A stretch of 64,000 nucleotides of DNA from Paramesorhizobium deserti (GTDB taxonomy: Bacteria; Pseudomonadota; Alphaproteobacteria; Rhizobiales; Rhizobiaceae): the NCBI RefSeq assembly GCF_001558695.1, contig NZ_LNTU01000037.1:1-64000 (forward strand). The letters are read 5' to 3'. Positions within the stretch are counted from its first letter, which is position 1. Every line of letters begins with the position of its first letter. A program made the position numbers and the translations under genes. The notes below the pieces were generated by a model. It was given only the letters and a program-made list of their open reading frames with translations. It had not been told where the DNA came from and ran no database searches. Positions 20,751-29,283 of the stretch are shown piece after piece.

Positions 20751-22823
20751 TCAGGCGAGATGGAGGGCCGTGACGATCATGTCGATGATCTTGATGCCGG
20801 CGAACGGCACGATCAGCCCGCCGAGGCCGTAGATCAGCAGGTTGCGTCTGAGCAGCGGACCTGCGCCGATCGGACGGTAGGCCACCCCTTTCAACGCCAG
20901 GGGAATGAGGAAGATGATGATGAGCGCGTTGAAGATGATCGCCGACAGGATTGCGCTCTGAGGCGTTGACAGCCCCATGATGTTGAGCGCGCTCAACGGC
21001 GGATAGAGCGTGACGAACATCGCCGGGATAATGGCGAAATATTTGGCGACGTCGTTGGCGATGGAGAAGGTCGTCAGCGAACCGCGCGTCATCAGGAGCT
21101 GCTTGCCGATCTCGACGATCTCGATGAGCTTGGTCGGATCGGAATCGAGGTCGATCATGTTGCCCGCTTCGCGCGCGGCGACGGTGCCGGTGTTCATCGC
21201 CACGCCGACATCGGACTGGGCGAGCGCCGGCGCGTCATTGGTGCCGTCGCCGCACATGGCGACCAGCTTGCCCCGCGCCTGCTCGTCGCGGATCAGCCTG
21301 AGCTTGTCCTCCGGCGTTGCCTGGGCGAGGAAATCATCGACGCCGGCCTCGGCCGCGATCGCGGCGGCGGTCATCGGATTGTCGCCGGTGATCATAACGG
21401 TGCGGATGCCCATGCGGCGCAGTTCGGCGAAGCGCTCGCGGATGCCGCCCTTGACGATATCCTTCAGGTGGATGACGCCGAGCAGGCGGTCGTCACGCAC
21501 CACGGCAAGCGGCGTGCCGCCGGCCTTGGCGATATCGTCGGCGATCGACTGGATCTCGCGCGCCGTGCCGTTTCTGGCGCGGGCGTTACCCGTCTTGGGC
21601 GCGGCCCGGTCGATATATCTGAGCACGGCGTCCACCGCGCCCTTGCGGATGGAGGAGCCGTCGAAATCGACGCCGCTCATGCGGCTCTGAGCGGTGAAGG
21701 GCACGAAGGTGGCATGGAGGCTCGCCATATCCCGGCCGCGGATGCCGTATTTCTCCTTGGCAAGCACGACGATGGAGCGGCCTTCCGGCGTCTCGTCGGC
21801 AAGCGAGGCAAGCTGCGCGGCATCCGCCAGCTCCTGCTCGCTCACCCCGGAGACGGGGCGGAATTCGGTCGCCTGGCGGTTGCCGAGCGTGATCGTGCCC
21901 GTCTTGTCGAGGAGCAGCGTGTCGACGTCGCCGGCGGCCTCCACGGCGCGTCCCGACATGGCAAGCACGTTGAAGCGCACGAGGCGATCCATGCCGGCGA
22001 TGCCGATGGCCGAGAGGAGCGCGCCGATCGTGGTCGGGATCAGCGTCACGAACAGCGCTACCAGGACGATGACGGGAATGGCGCCGCCCGCGTAGGCCGC
22101 GAAGCTTGGGATCGTCGCCACCGCCATGACGAAGATCAGCGTCATCGCCGCGAGCAGGATGTTGAGTGCGATTTCATTGGGTGTCTTCTTGCGTTCGGCG
22201 CCCTCGACGAGCGAAATCATCCGATCGAGGAAGGTGGAGCCGGCCGCGGCGGTGATGCGCACGCGGATCCAGTCCGAAAGCACCTGCGTACCGCCGGTTA
22301 CGGCGGAACGGTCGCCGCCGGATTCGCGGATGACGGGCGCGGATTCGCCGGTGATCGCCGCCTCGTTGACCGATGCGACGCCTTCGATGATTTCTCCGTC
22401 CGATGGAATGATGTCGCCGGCCTCCACGAGGACCACGTCGCCGACCTTGAGGCTCGTGCCGGGCACCAGCCTGTACTCGGAACGGTCATCGCCGGAGAGC
22501 AGCTTTGCTTGCGTCGCGCTGCGCGAGCGGCGAAGCGAATCCGCCTGCGCCTTACCCCGTCCTTCCGCCACCGCTTCGGCGAAATTTGCGAAGAGGACGG
22601 TGAACCACAGCCAGAGGATGATCTGGAAGGAGAAGCCGAGATCGGCGGCGCCCGTTATCAGGTCCTTCACGAACAGCACTGTCGTCAGCGCTGATACGAC
22701 GGCGACGACGAACATCACTGGATTCCCGGCAAGGCTGCGCGGATCGAGCTTCTTGAAAGCCGCGCCTATGGCGGGGATGAGGATGCGAGTGTCCATGATA
22801 CTCGCGGTTTTGGACTGGCTCAT
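20751..22823 (-). CDS. kdpB: Potassium-transporting P-type ATPase subunit KdpB
   Basis: A 690-aa P-type ATPase that hydrolyses ATP to drive potassium through KdpA. Signature residues are present: the phosphorylated Asp306 in [12 protein letters not shown], the actuator TGE in [39 protein letters not shown], and the hinge motif [20 protein letters not shown]. Membrane helices lie around residues 35-80, 220-270 and in the last 110 residues. Length is normal. The gene is unusual in standing before kdpA in the transcript, and it follows a 48-codon membrane peptide gene by about 50 bp. Confidence 0.96.
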   Translation of the reverse strand: MSQSKTASIMDTRILIPAIGAAFKKLDPRSLAGNPVMFVVAVVSALTTVLFVKDLITGAADLGFSFQIILWLWFTVLFANFAEAVAEGRGKAQADSLRRSRSATQAKLLSGDDRSEYRLVPGTSLKVGDVVLVEAGDIIPSDGEIIEGVASVNEAAITGESAPVIRESGGDRSAVTGGTQVLSDWIRVRITAAAGSTFLDRMISLVEGAERKKTPNEIALNILLAAMTLIFVMAVATIPSFAAYAGGAIPVIVLVALFVTLIPTTIGALLSAIGIAGMDRLVRFNVLAMSGRAVEAAGDVDTLLLDKTGTITLGNRQATEFRPVSGVSEQELADAAQLASLADETPEGRSIVVLAKEKYGIRGRDMASLHATFVPFTAQSRMSGVDFDGSSIRKGAVDAVLRYIDRAAPKTGNARARNGTAREIQSIADDIAKAGGTPLAVVRDDRLLGVIHLKDIVKGGIRERFAELRRMGIRTVMITGDNPMTAAAIAAEAGVDDFLAQATPEDKLRLIRDEQARGKLVAMCGDGTNDAPALAQSDVGVAMNTGTVAAREAGNMIDLDSDPTKLIEIVEIGKQLLMTRGSLTTFSIANDVAKYFAIIPAMFVTLYPPLSALNIMGLSTPQSAILSAIIFNALIIIFLIPLALKGVAYRPIGAGPLLRRNLLIYGLGGLIVPFAGIKIIDMIVTALHLA

Positions 22824-22875
22824 TGATAGACTCCAGTTGTGATGAGCGAAGGCGCCGCAATGCGGATGCGGGCGA

Positions 22876-23022
22876 TCAGTTCGCCGTGAACAGGGGTGCG
22901 AACGTGGAGGCGAGGGCGACGACGATCAGCAGCGCCAGCGTCAGGACGATAATGATGTGCGAGGCGCGGAGCAGCGTCTGGGCTTTGCGGGGATCATCGG
23001 GCACGGCTTTCAGGCCCGGCAT
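22876..23022 (-). CDS. Small membrane protein in the kdp operon, 48 aa
   Basis: A 48-codon frame (ATG at 23020-23022, TGA at 22876-22878) with a charged N-terminus ([16 protein letters not shown]) and one membrane helix ([17 protein letters not shown]). The start codon is three bases after the stop of the KdpF-like gene and about 50 bp before kdpB, so all three are probably translated from one message. I know no named family. It could be a Kdp accessory subunit specific to this lineage or a chance frame; the tight packing favours a real gene. Confidence 0.5.
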   Translation of the reverse strand: MPGLKAVPDDPRKAQTLLRASHIIIVLTLALLIVVALASTFAPLFTAN

Positions 23023-23025
23023 GGT

Positions 23026-23115
23026 TCAGAACCGTTCGGGATAAAGCAGCACATAAGTCAGATATGCGGCGACGAAGACGGTAACGGCACCGCCTAGAAC
23101 ATATTCGATAAGCAT
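23026..23115 (-). CDS. kdpF: Potassium-transporting ATPase subunit KdpF, 29 aa
   Basis: A 29-codon frame with the familiar KdpF layout: MLIEYVLGG start, one hydrophobic helix (AVTVFVAAYLTYVLLY) and a PERF ending. KdpF is a tiny single-span peptide that stabilises the Kdp complex. The chosen ATG at 23113-23115 follows GGAGACCGTGGA; a longer frame upstream has no ribosome binding site and unconvincing sequence. It is the first gene of the operon and is followed after three bases by the 48-aa gene. Confidence 0.75.
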   Translation of the reverse strand: MLIEYVLGGAVTVFVAAYLTYVLLYPERF

Positions 23116-23221
23116 TCCACGGTCTCCATACCGCACGACGAAGCCGCGCACGGCAAATTGCGTTCCCGCGGAATATGGACCTGGCTGGCATAAAGGTTCG
23201 AGAGAGGCCGAAGGGCAAAGA

Positions 23222-23235
23222 TATAAAATTTTATA
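23222..23235. promoter_or_regulatory. AT-rich palindrome upstream of kdp, possible KdpE site
   Basis: A perfect 14-bp palindrome, TATAAAATTTTATA, lies about 105 bp upstream of the kdpF start in an otherwise GC-rich region. KdpE sites in enterobacteria are AT-rich with TTTATA-like elements, so this is a plausible operator or promoter element. Assignment is by position and composition only. Confidence 0.35.
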
Positions 23236-23307
23236 AATGAAATCGGGTTGCGGCAGATGCCGCTTCATCCCCCTCTGGCCATGACCAGAGGGGGACAGCG
23301 TGATTAT

Positions 23308-24009
23308 TCAGCGCGGCATATCGAAGAGCAGGGCTTTGCCGTCCGTCAGCCATTCGATTTCTGGAACGGCCGTATCGGCGATCTGCAGCCCGTCTCCGGT
23401 CCTCAAGCTCTCGTCGCCGATTTTTGCCAGTCCCTCGACGATCTGGACAAAGACGAGCCGGCCGGCAGCGACGGGGATGCTGCTCCGATCGCCATCTTTT
23501 GGATGGGCGATCGATATCCGGCTGTCGGAGAGAAGCGAAAGGAGCGCATCGCCGGGTTGACCGCTGGTGATCAGCGTCCAATCGCGCGCCTCTTCAGCCT
23601 CGGGCAGGCGGATATGCTGATAGTCCGGCGCTTGGTTCAGAACATCCGGAATGAGCCATATCTGCAGGAAATGTGCCGTTTCGGTCTCGGATGCATTCAT
23701 TTCCGAGTGACGAAGGCCCGTTCCGGCCGACATCAGCTGCATTTCGCCTGGCGCTATGGTGGAGACATTGCCCATCGTGTCTCGGTGCTCCAGTTTTCCC
23801 TGAAGAACCATGGTGAGGATATCCATATTATCGTGCCCATGCTCGGAAAAACCCGAACCGGGTGCGACCCAGTCTTCATTGATTACGCGAAGCGGGCCGA
23901 AGCCCATCCGCGTGGGGTCCTGAAAGCCGCCGAAGGAGAAGGTATGATAGCTGTCGAGCCATCCCTTCTTCGTCCGGCCGCGGCTCATATTTTCATGGAT
24001 GAGGATCAT
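23308..24009 (-). CDS. Pirin family protein
   Basis: A 233-aa bicupin of the pirin/YhaK family, some of which have quercetin 2,3-dioxygenase activity and others act as redox sensors. The N-terminal cupin shows the family signatures FSFGGFQDPTRMGFGPLRVI, GFSEHGHDNMDILTMVLQGK (metal-binding His residues) and GEMQLMSAGTGLRHSEMN. The second half is the shorter C-terminal cupin. It is the third gene of a minus-strand series after a ring-cleaving dioxygenase and an alpha/beta hydrolase, which points to handling of quinones or other aromatics. Start ATG at 24007-24009. Confidence 0.88.
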   Translation of the reverse strand: MILIHENMSRGRTKKGWLDSYHTFSFGGFQDPTRMGFGPLRVINEDWVAPGSGFSEHGHDNMDILTMVLQGKLEHRDTMGNVSTIAPGEMQLMSAGTGLRHSEMNASETETAHFLQIWLIPDVLNQAPDYQHIRLPEAEEARDWTLITSGQPGDALLSLLSDSRISIAHPKDGDRSSIPVAAGRLVFVQIVEGLAKIGDESLRTGDGLQIADTAVPEIEWLTDGKALLFDMPR

Positions 24010-24083
24010 GAAAGCCTCCGATTACGATCCGGTGTGCGCATCGCGGATCGCGTAATTGTGGTGAAAGGTTCTGCGGATGTGGT

Positions 24084-24698
24084 CTAGCGTGTGAGAAAGG
24101 TCTGCAGATCCTGAAGTTCATTCTGGCGTATCTCATGTCCGCCGGAATGCGGGCTGAGCTCGACATCGGCGCCCTGCTGCCTGAAATAGGCGGCCAATTC
24201 CTGTGTCAGTGGCAGCGGGCAGATCGGATCGCGCTCGCCGGCGGTGATCAGGATAGGCTTGCCTTTCAGCCCGGCTTGGGGCACGGGTGTCCACGGGATG
24301 AGCGGATGCATCAGCACGGCCTGGTCGAACAGCTCGGGATGCTTGAAGAGGACAGCGGCCAGGATGTTGGCGCCGTTCGAATAGCCCAGGCCATAGATCA
24401 GCCGTTCCGGATGCTTGGCTTTATGGGCGGCAATGAACCCGGCCATCTTTTCGGTGCGCAACGCAAGATCGTCCATGTCATAGACGCCTTCGCCCTTGCG
24501 GCGGAAGAAGCGTAGCGCTCCGAATTCCGAAACGTCGCCTCTCGGCGAGACGATACCGGCATCCGGGATGATCTGCTCGACCAGTTTGGTGAACTGGAAC
24601 TCATTGCCACCCGTGCCATGAAAGGTGAATACCAGCGGCGCTTCCGCGGCCGGAGGTTTCCTTAAAGCTTCATAAGAAGTGATCGTCATTTTCTTCAA
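24084..24698 (-). CDS. Alpha/beta hydrolase, MhqD/carboxylesterase type
   Basis: A 204-aa cytoplasmic serine hydrolase of the phospholipase/carboxylesterase family. Oxyanion region TFHGTGGNEFQF, nucleophile Ser107 in GLGYSNGANILA, acid in GERDPICPLP, and catalytic His in HSGGHEIRQNE near the end. Neighbours are a ring-cleaving dioxygenase (56 bp upstream) and a pirin (75 bp downstream). The same trio of functions is known from the mhq (methylhydroquinone resistance) genes of Bacillus, where MhqD is this type of hydrolase. The substrate here is inferred only from that context. Confidence 0.85.
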   Translation of the reverse strand: MKKMTITSYEALRKPPAAEAPLVFTFHGTGGNEFQFTKLVEQIIPDAGIVSPRGDVSEFGALRFFRRKGEGVYDMDDLALRTEKMAGFIAAHKAKHPERLIYGLGYSNGANILAAVLFKHPELFDQAVLMHPLIPWTPVPQAGLKGKPILITAGERDPICPLPLTQELAAYFRQQGADVELSPHSGGHEIRQNELQDLQTFLTR

Positions 24699-24753
24699 CT
24701 CCAGCGAACGGGACCGGCAGGTTCCGCCGCTTGTTTATTTCCGTGAAATGCCG

Positions 24754-25686
24754 TCAGTCCTTGATCGGTTCGAGTATTTGCTCGATTTTTTCCCTGAAGG
24801 GCTCGTAGCGTGTGGGCAGTTTCAGGGCTTCGCCGAGATGGGCGGTATCCTCGTCACGGTCGAAGCCGGGTTCGTTGGTGGCGATTTCGAACAGCACGCC
24901 GCCGGGCGTGCGGAAATAGATCGCCCAGAAATAGTCGCGGTCGATCACAGGGGTAACCTGATAGCCGGTGTCGAGCAGCGCCTTTCTCGCCTCGAGCTGC
25001 GCCGCACGGTTCTCTACGGCGAAGGCGATATGGTGGACGGAGCCGGCCCCCTGGCGGGCATAATCGGCCCCGGACAGGGTTTGGATGTCGATGAAATCGG
25101 CGCCGTTGCCGCCCGGAATAGCAAAGCGAGACCAGTTGCCCTTGCTCTCCACCTCTTCATAGCCCATGAAGCGCAGGAGTTCGCGGGTGGCGCCGGCGTC
25201 TTTCAGGCGCATGCTGGCGCCGTGAAAGCCCCTGATCGCCTCGGCAGTGCCGATCTCGTCATGCAGCCAACCCTCGCGGCGATCGTCATCGACCTCCACC
25301 AGCGAGAAACCGTCCTTGTCCGGTCCACTGAACCGCAGTCGCTTTTCGCCGAAGACTTCCGCTTCCTGCAGTCCTTTCACGCCAAGCCCATCCAACCGAC
25401 CTTTCCAGTAGGCGAGCGATCCCTTCGGAACCGCGAAATAGGTCTCCCCGACTTCGCCCGTGCCGGGACGACCGGCAGCGATATGCGGGAAGGGGAAATA
25501 GGTCATCACCGTACCGGGCGTACCAACTTGGTCGCCGTAATAGAGGTGATAGACCTCCGGCGCATCGAAATTGACCGTCTTCTTGATGCGCCTGAGTCCC
25601 AGCGTCTTGGTGAAGAAATCGCTGTTCTCCTGGGCGTCGGCCGCGAGAGAGGTGACGTGATGCAGGCCCTTGATCTGTGTCAGCAT
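24754..25686 (-). CDS. Ring-cleaving dioxygenase, MhqO/MhqA type
   Basis: A 310-aa vicinal-oxygen-chelate (glyoxalase-fold) enzyme made of two halves. The start shows KGLHHVTSLAADAQENSDFF with the first metal His; later come VDDDRREGWLHDE, GSVHHIAFAVENRAAQLEAR with the second His, and TPGGVLFEIATNEPGF with the Glu ligand. Members cleave hydroquinone-type rings using Fe(II) and confer resistance to quinones. It is the first gene of the minus-strand unit dioxygenase-hydrolase-pirin and is divergent from a LysR gene 124 bp away. Length and motif order are normal. Confidence 0.9.
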   Translation of the reverse strand: MLTQIKGLHHVTSLAADAQENSDFFTKTLGLRRIKKTVNFDAPEVYHLYYGDQVGTPGTVMTYFPFPHIAAGRPGTGEVGETYFAVPKGSLAYWKGRLDGLGVKGLQEAEVFGEKRLRFSGPDKDGFSLVEVDDDRREGWLHDEIGTAEAIRGFHGASMRLKDAGATRELLRFMGYEEVESKGNWSRFAIPGGNGADFIDIQTLSGADYARQGAGSVHHIAFAVENRAAQLEARKALLDTGYQVTPVIDRDYFWAIYFRTPGGVLFEIATNEPGFDRDEDTAHLGEALKLPTRYEPFREKIEQILEPIKD

Positions 25687-25776
25687 GGAAGTGCTCCTTA
25701 AGTCCGGCGATCCTTACGCCGTTGTTCCGACACAAGATGGGGGATCATGGCCGCGGAGAGAATAGAAATAATGTTA

Positions 25777-25789
25777 GGAATACTATTCC
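25777..25789. promoter_or_regulatory. Inverted repeat in the dioxygenase/LysR intergenic region
   Basis: GGAAT-ACT-ATTCC, a perfect 5+5 bp inverted repeat in an AT-rich stretch, 21 bp before the LysR start and about 90 bp before the divergent dioxygenase start. Position and symmetry fit a LysR operator controlling both genes. Confidence 0.5.
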
Positions 25790-25810
25790 AAATTATGCAA
25801 TAATCACGAG

Positions 25811-26710
25811 ATGAACGATCTGAACGACATCCGGGTGTTCCTGGCGGTCGCCAAGCAGCGCAGCTTCGTCGCCGCGGCGCGGCAACTGTCGATGACGGCG
25901 CCGACGGTGACCCGCGCGGTCGGCGCGCTCGAAGAAAGGCTTGGCGTACAACTCCTCCTGCGAACGACACGGCAAGTTTCACTGACATCAGCCGGCGCGG
26001 TCTATGCCGCGCGTGTCGAGCCGCTGCTGGACGCATTCGACGCGGCGGCGGAAGAAGTCAGGGCCGAGGAGGGTGGAGCCGCTGGGCCGATCAGGCTCAA
26101 CGCGCCGCTTTCCTTCGGCCAGCGGATATTGCCGGATGTGGTGTCCGGCTTCCGCGCCGAGCATCCCGGCATTTCGGTATCGGCGACCTTGACCGACCGG
26201 CTCATCGATATCGTCGGTGACAGTTTCGATCTTGCCGTGCGTATTTCCGGGCCGCCGCAGGACAAATCGACCATCTGGCGGAAGATCTGCCGCGTGCGTC
26301 GGATACTGGTCGCCTCTCCAGGATACCTTGCGACGAACGGTACGCCGGAAACGCCCGATGATCTCGACGAGGCGGCCTGCCTTGCCTATGACGAGGAGGC
26401 GCTTGCCGAAAACTGGGAACTTTCCCATGCCGGCAGGACGCGGAAGGTGAGGGCGGGCAAAATATTCGCCGGCAACAATGGCGATCTGATCGCGCGGCTT
26501 GCGGAAAACAGCGAAGGCGTGGCGCTGCTGCCGTTCTTCATTGTTGAGGAGGCACTTGCCGCCGGTCATCTCGTGCAGGTCCTTGCCGACTGGCAGCCGC
26601 CCGAGCTCTGGCTGACGCTTTATTACCCGCCCTATGAGAAACTTCCCATGCGAGTCGCGAAATTCTCGGATTTCTTCGAGAGTTATGTGACGAAAATCCG
26701 GCCGCTGTGA
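25811..26710 (+). CDS. LysR-family regulator of the divergent dioxygenase genes
   Basis: A 299-aa LysR-type regulator. The N-terminal helix-turn-helix is clear (DIRVFLAVAKQRSFVAAARQ, LSMTAPTVTRAVGALEERLG, LLRTTRQVSLTSAG), followed by the effector-binding domain (LNAPLSFGQRILPDVVSGFR, SFDLAVRISG) and the usual C-terminal fold ending in WLTLYYPPYEKLPMRVAKF. It is transcribed away from the ring-cleaving dioxygenase gene and very likely controls it through the inverted repeat between them. The natural effector, perhaps a quinone, is unknown. Confidence 0.92.
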   Translation: MNDLNDIRVFLAVAKQRSFVAAARQLSMTAPTVTRAVGALEERLGVQLLLRTTRQVSLTSAGAVYAARVEPLLDAFDAAAEEVRAEEGGAAGPIRLNAPLSFGQRILPDVVSGFRAEHPGISVSATLTDRLIDIVGDSFDLAVRISGPPQDKSTIWRKICRVRRILVASPGYLATNGTPETPDDLDEAACLAYDEEALAENWELSHAGRTRKVRAGKIFAGNNGDLIARLAENSEGVALLPFFIVEEALAAGHLVQVLADWQPPELWLTLYYPPYEKLPMRVAKFSDFFESYVTKIRPL

Positions 26711-26801
26711 ATGTGGCGGCCCATGATATCGCGATACCATGCCGAGACCGCAGGAATCGCCGTTTCCAGCAAGGACAGCCGCGGACTAGCGGTCATCCGT
26801 G

Positions 26802-27500
26802 TCAGCCCGAGGCGATCTTAAGTAGATAAGCGTCGTGCCGGAAAAGGAAATCGTGCAGCCGCTCGCCATAGTCGGGCAACACCGCGTTTTTCACACTGAG
26901 GCGCGCCGCAAGAAAATTCCGCCAGGTGCGCACTCCAGGGGTGTCAGCGAAGACGCGGGTGTCGGCAACGGCGTCGAAGACATCGAAATAACGGAAAATT
27001 GGACCAAATACCGCATCGACAAGGCTGAAGCGCTCACCGTCAAAATACGGCCCGCCGCTCAACTCGTTCTCGAAGCGCACGAACTTCTCTTTCAGCGCCT
27101 GTCGCTTGACCTCGAATATTTCCGCGTCCTTGGCCGTCTCGAATCCCCAGAGGTCGATCAGGATCGACGACCCGAATTCGATCCAACTGCGATGCCGAGC
27201 GCGTTCGAGCGGGTCGGCCGGATGAAGGCGCAGGCCAGGCTGTGTCTCCTCCAGATATTCGCAAATGACCGAACTTTCGAAGAGCACAGCTTCGCTATCC
27301 GCCTCCCTGACGATCAGAAGTGGCACTTTGCCGAGCGGCGAGACTGCACGGAACCAGTCGGGCTTATGCGCGAGATCGACATATTCTCGCTCGAAGGCCA
27401 CGCCCTTCTCAGCCAGTACGATCGCCGCGCGCTGCACATAAGGGCAGAGATGGTGGCTGACCAGCGTCAGCGCCGGCTTTTTGGCAATCTTGTTCGTCAT
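26802..27500 (-). CDS. Glutathione S-transferase family protein
   Basis: A 232-aa two-domain protein. The thioredoxin-fold N-terminus reads TLVSHHLCPYVQRAAIVLAE with a CPYV active-site motif (Cys type, as in omega or lambda classes), then SPLGKVPLLIV with the cis-Pro and FESSVICEYLEE with the glutathione-binding Glu-Ser. The helical C-terminal domain follows. A CPxV site points to a thiol-transferase or dehydroascorbate/glutathionyl-quinone type activity more than classical conjugation. Its ATG overlaps the stop of a 32-codon GST fragment by 3 bp. It converges on the LysR gene at 25811. Confidence 0.88.
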   Translation of the reverse strand: MTNKIAKKPALTLVSHHLCPYVQRAAIVLAEKGVAFEREYVDLAHKPDWFRAVSPLGKVPLLIVREADSEAVLFESSVICEYLEETQPGLRLHPADPLERARHRSWIEFGSSILIDLWGFETAKDAEIFEVKRQALKEKFVRFENELSGGPYFDGERFSLVDAVFGPIFRYFDVFDAVADTRVFADTPGVRTWRNFLAARLSVKNAVLPDYGERLHDFLFRHDAYLLKIASG

Positions 27501-27595
27501 GCGTCGTCCTTCTCAAAATCAAGTTGAATACCGGCCTCGCTTGCAACGATATGTGGCGCCAGCGAGCAGGTTCCGGTGGCGTGATAGAGTTTCAT
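27497..27595 (-). pseudogene. Glutathione S-transferase N-terminal fragment, 32 codons
   Basis: Starts MKLYHATGTCSLAPHIVASE and continues AGIQLDFEKDDA to TGA at 27497-27499. This is the beginning of a bacterial beta-class GST (K-L-Y-x-x-P-G-x-C-S-L-A-P-H-I), which normally runs about 200 residues. The fragment ends exactly at an ATGA overlap with the next full GST gene, so a deletion probably fused the start of one GST gene to the start of another. Alone it has only the first beta-alpha unit and should be inactive, but it may still serve as a leader for the downstream gene. Confidence 0.7.
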
Positions 27596-27635
27596 CCTTC
27601 GTTCCTTCAAAAAGCGATTCAGCTGGAAAATGAGG

Positions 27636-28091
27636 TCATGCCGCGTTACGGGATGCGCCGAAAAGAGGAGTTTCAAACGGGCGAGAGGGGCGCAGTGCAT
27701 AGGCTCCATCCCCCAGCAAGGCTTGGGCAATGGAAAGCACTATCAAGTAGAACGGATATTCCCAGCCACCGCCCTCGGCGGTGAACACCCAGCCATTGCC
27801 GGCATGGACCCAGGTTGCGCCGATCAGGATCGGAATGAGAGCAAGAGCCGCCCAACGGGCCTGAATGCCCAGGACAAGCGATACACCGCCGATCGCTTCG
27901 GCCGCGAAGGTAACGTATGCGAGCCAGGCTGGTAGGCCGATAGACTCGAAATAGCCTGCCGTACCGTCAAGGCCGAAGGTGCACAGTTTCAAGACAACGG
28001 AATGAGCAAGGAACATTGCGCCCAAGCTCACCCGTAGCAGGGCAGTGCCGAGATTTCCAGCATTCAGCCCGTGGTGGCTTTCGGTCCGCAT
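27636..28091 (-). CDS. DoxX family membrane protein
   Basis: A 151-aa protein with four predicted membrane helices: GTALLRVSLGAMFLAHSVVL, WLAYVTFAAEAIGGVSLVLG, AALALIPILIGATWVHAGN and YPFYLIVLSIAQALLGDGAY. The pattern R-x-x-L-G-x-x-F-x-x-H and the late GDGAY are typical of DoxX proteins, often found with redox or thiol-stress genes. The start at 28089-28091 is preceded by GGAGATGTCAT; a longer frame is not supported. It sits upstream of the GST genes on the same strand and is divergent from a LysR gene. Confidence 0.85.
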   Translation of the reverse strand: MRTESHHGLNAGNLGTALLRVSLGAMFLAHSVVLKLCTFGLDGTAGYFESIGLPAWLAYVTFAAEAIGGVSLVLGIQARWAALALIPILIGATWVHAGNGWVFTAEGGGWEYPFYLIVLSIAQALLGDGAYALRPSRPFETPLFGASRNAA

Positions 28092-28202
28092 ATGACATCT
28101 CCAATCAGCATGTTGCGGTCTTGAGTGCCCAAAGCACTCGGTCCGAGAGCGAAGATATGGGAGGCATCTTTGCAATGCTCGTTGCAATTTTGCTAATGGT
28201 GC

Positions 28203-28220
28203 TTGCATGACTGCATGCAA
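28203..28220. promoter_or_regulatory. Inverted repeat before the second LysR gene
   Basis: TTGCATG-ACTG-CATGCAA, a perfect 7+7 bp inverted repeat. Two TTGCAA palindromes lie just upstream (about 28168-28187). The cluster is between divergent doxX and lysR genes and overlaps a possible upstream LysR start at 28207, which argues for the downstream start at 28243. Confidence 0.5.
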
Positions 28221-28242
28221 AAAGGATGATAATCATATCTGT

Positions 28243-29160
28243 ATGGATGACTGGAACGAACTTCGGCTGGTTCTCGCCGTGCAACGGGCTGGCAGCCTGA
28301 CAGCGGCCGCGCGGGATTTGGGGATTGATCACTCCACCGCGTTCCGGCGTTTGAAGACATTGGAGGCACGGCTTGGCGTGCGCCTGTTCGAACGATTGCC
28401 GGGCGGTGTGTATCAGGCTACGGGAACCGGCGAGCGCATGGCGGCAGGCGCCGAGCGGATGGAAGACGAAGCGCTGGCGCTCGATCGGGACGTCACCGGC
28501 CGTGACCATCGCTTGAGTGGACGGCTGCGGGTCACCTCATCCGAAACGCTCGCCTACGCGCGGCTTACCTCTTATATCGCCGTATTCCGGCAAACCCATC
28601 CCGGTATTGTCGTAGAACTCCTCGTTGACAATCGCATCCTCAGCCTTTCGCGCCGGGAGGCCGACATTGCGCTGCGGTCGATCCGACCAAAGGAAGGCGA
28701 TCTGTGGGGCCGCAAATTCGCCGATGTAGCCTGGGCGTTCTACGCCTCGACAGCCTATTTGGAAGCAACCGGCAGACCAATTGCAGGCCTTGGCTCGATC
28801 GACGGGCATGCACTCATCGGATGGGAGGAGGCCATCTCTGGTATCCAGGCCGCCGATTGGCTGGCGCAGGCTGCCCCGCGCGCCGCCTTCGTTTACCGCA
28901 CGAACAGCATCGTCAACCAACTCGTGGCGGCACAGGGCGGCATCGGGCTTGCCCTGCTTCCCTGCTATCTTGGCGACAACGACAAAGGCGTCGTACGGGC
29001 GGCACAGGAACCGGTATCCGAAATTACCGGAGAGCTGTGGATCGTCACTCATGCCGATCTCAAGGGAACCGCACGCGTACGCGCCTTCTTCGATCTCGTC
29101 GGTGAAGGAATTGCTCGCGACCGCGATCTGTTCGAGGGCAGGCGCCCGAGCTCTGGCTGA
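28243..29160 (+). CDS. LysR-family regulator, altered C-terminus
   Basis: A LysR regulator of about 305 aa. The helix-turn-helix (LRLVLAVQRAGSLTAAARDL, GIDHSTAFRRLKTLEARLGV) and effector domain (VTSSETLAYARLTSYIAVFR, EADIALRSIRP, NQLVAAQGGIGLALLPCYLG) are complete. The last residues, EGRRPSSG, come from a junction: from about 29140 the DNA matches the 3' end of the LysR gene at 25811 in another frame. The protein may thus have lost or exchanged its natural tail. It diverges from doxX and probably controls doxX and the GST genes. Confidence 0.85.
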   Translation: MDDWNELRLVLAVQRAGSLTAAARDLGIDHSTAFRRLKTLEARLGVRLFERLPGGVYQATGTGERMAAGAERMEDEALALDRDVTGRDHRLSGRLRVTSSETLAYARLTSYIAVFRQTHPGIVVELLVDNRILSLSRREADIALRSIRPKEGDLWGRKFADVAWAFYASTAYLEATGRPIAGLGSIDGHALIGWEEAISGIQAADWLAQAAPRAAFVYRTNSIVNQLVAAQGGIGLALLPCYLGDNDKGVVRAAQEPVSEITGELWIVTHADLKGTARVRAFFDLVGEGIARDRDLFEGRRPSSG

Positions 29161-29254
29161 CGCTTTATTGTCCGCTTTATGAAAAGCTTCCCATGCGGAT
29201 CGCGAAATTTTCCGGATTTATTGAGGCCTGTATGACGACCACCCGGCCGCTTTG
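29140..29254 (+). pseudogene. LysR 3'-end remnant, paralogous to the gene at 25811
   Basis: This stretch reads PELWLTLYCPLYEKLPMRIA and KFSGFIEACMTTTRPL before TGA. The LysR gene at 25811 ends PELWLTLYYPPYEKLPMRVA and KFSDFFESYVTKIRPL. DNA similarity is high and starts abruptly at GCCCGAGCTCTGGCTGACG. It is the tail of a lost paralogous LysR gene, now abutting the end of another LysR gene. Confidence 0.75.
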
Positions 29255-29283
29255 AGCAAGACAGCGTGATATTGCCGTGATCC

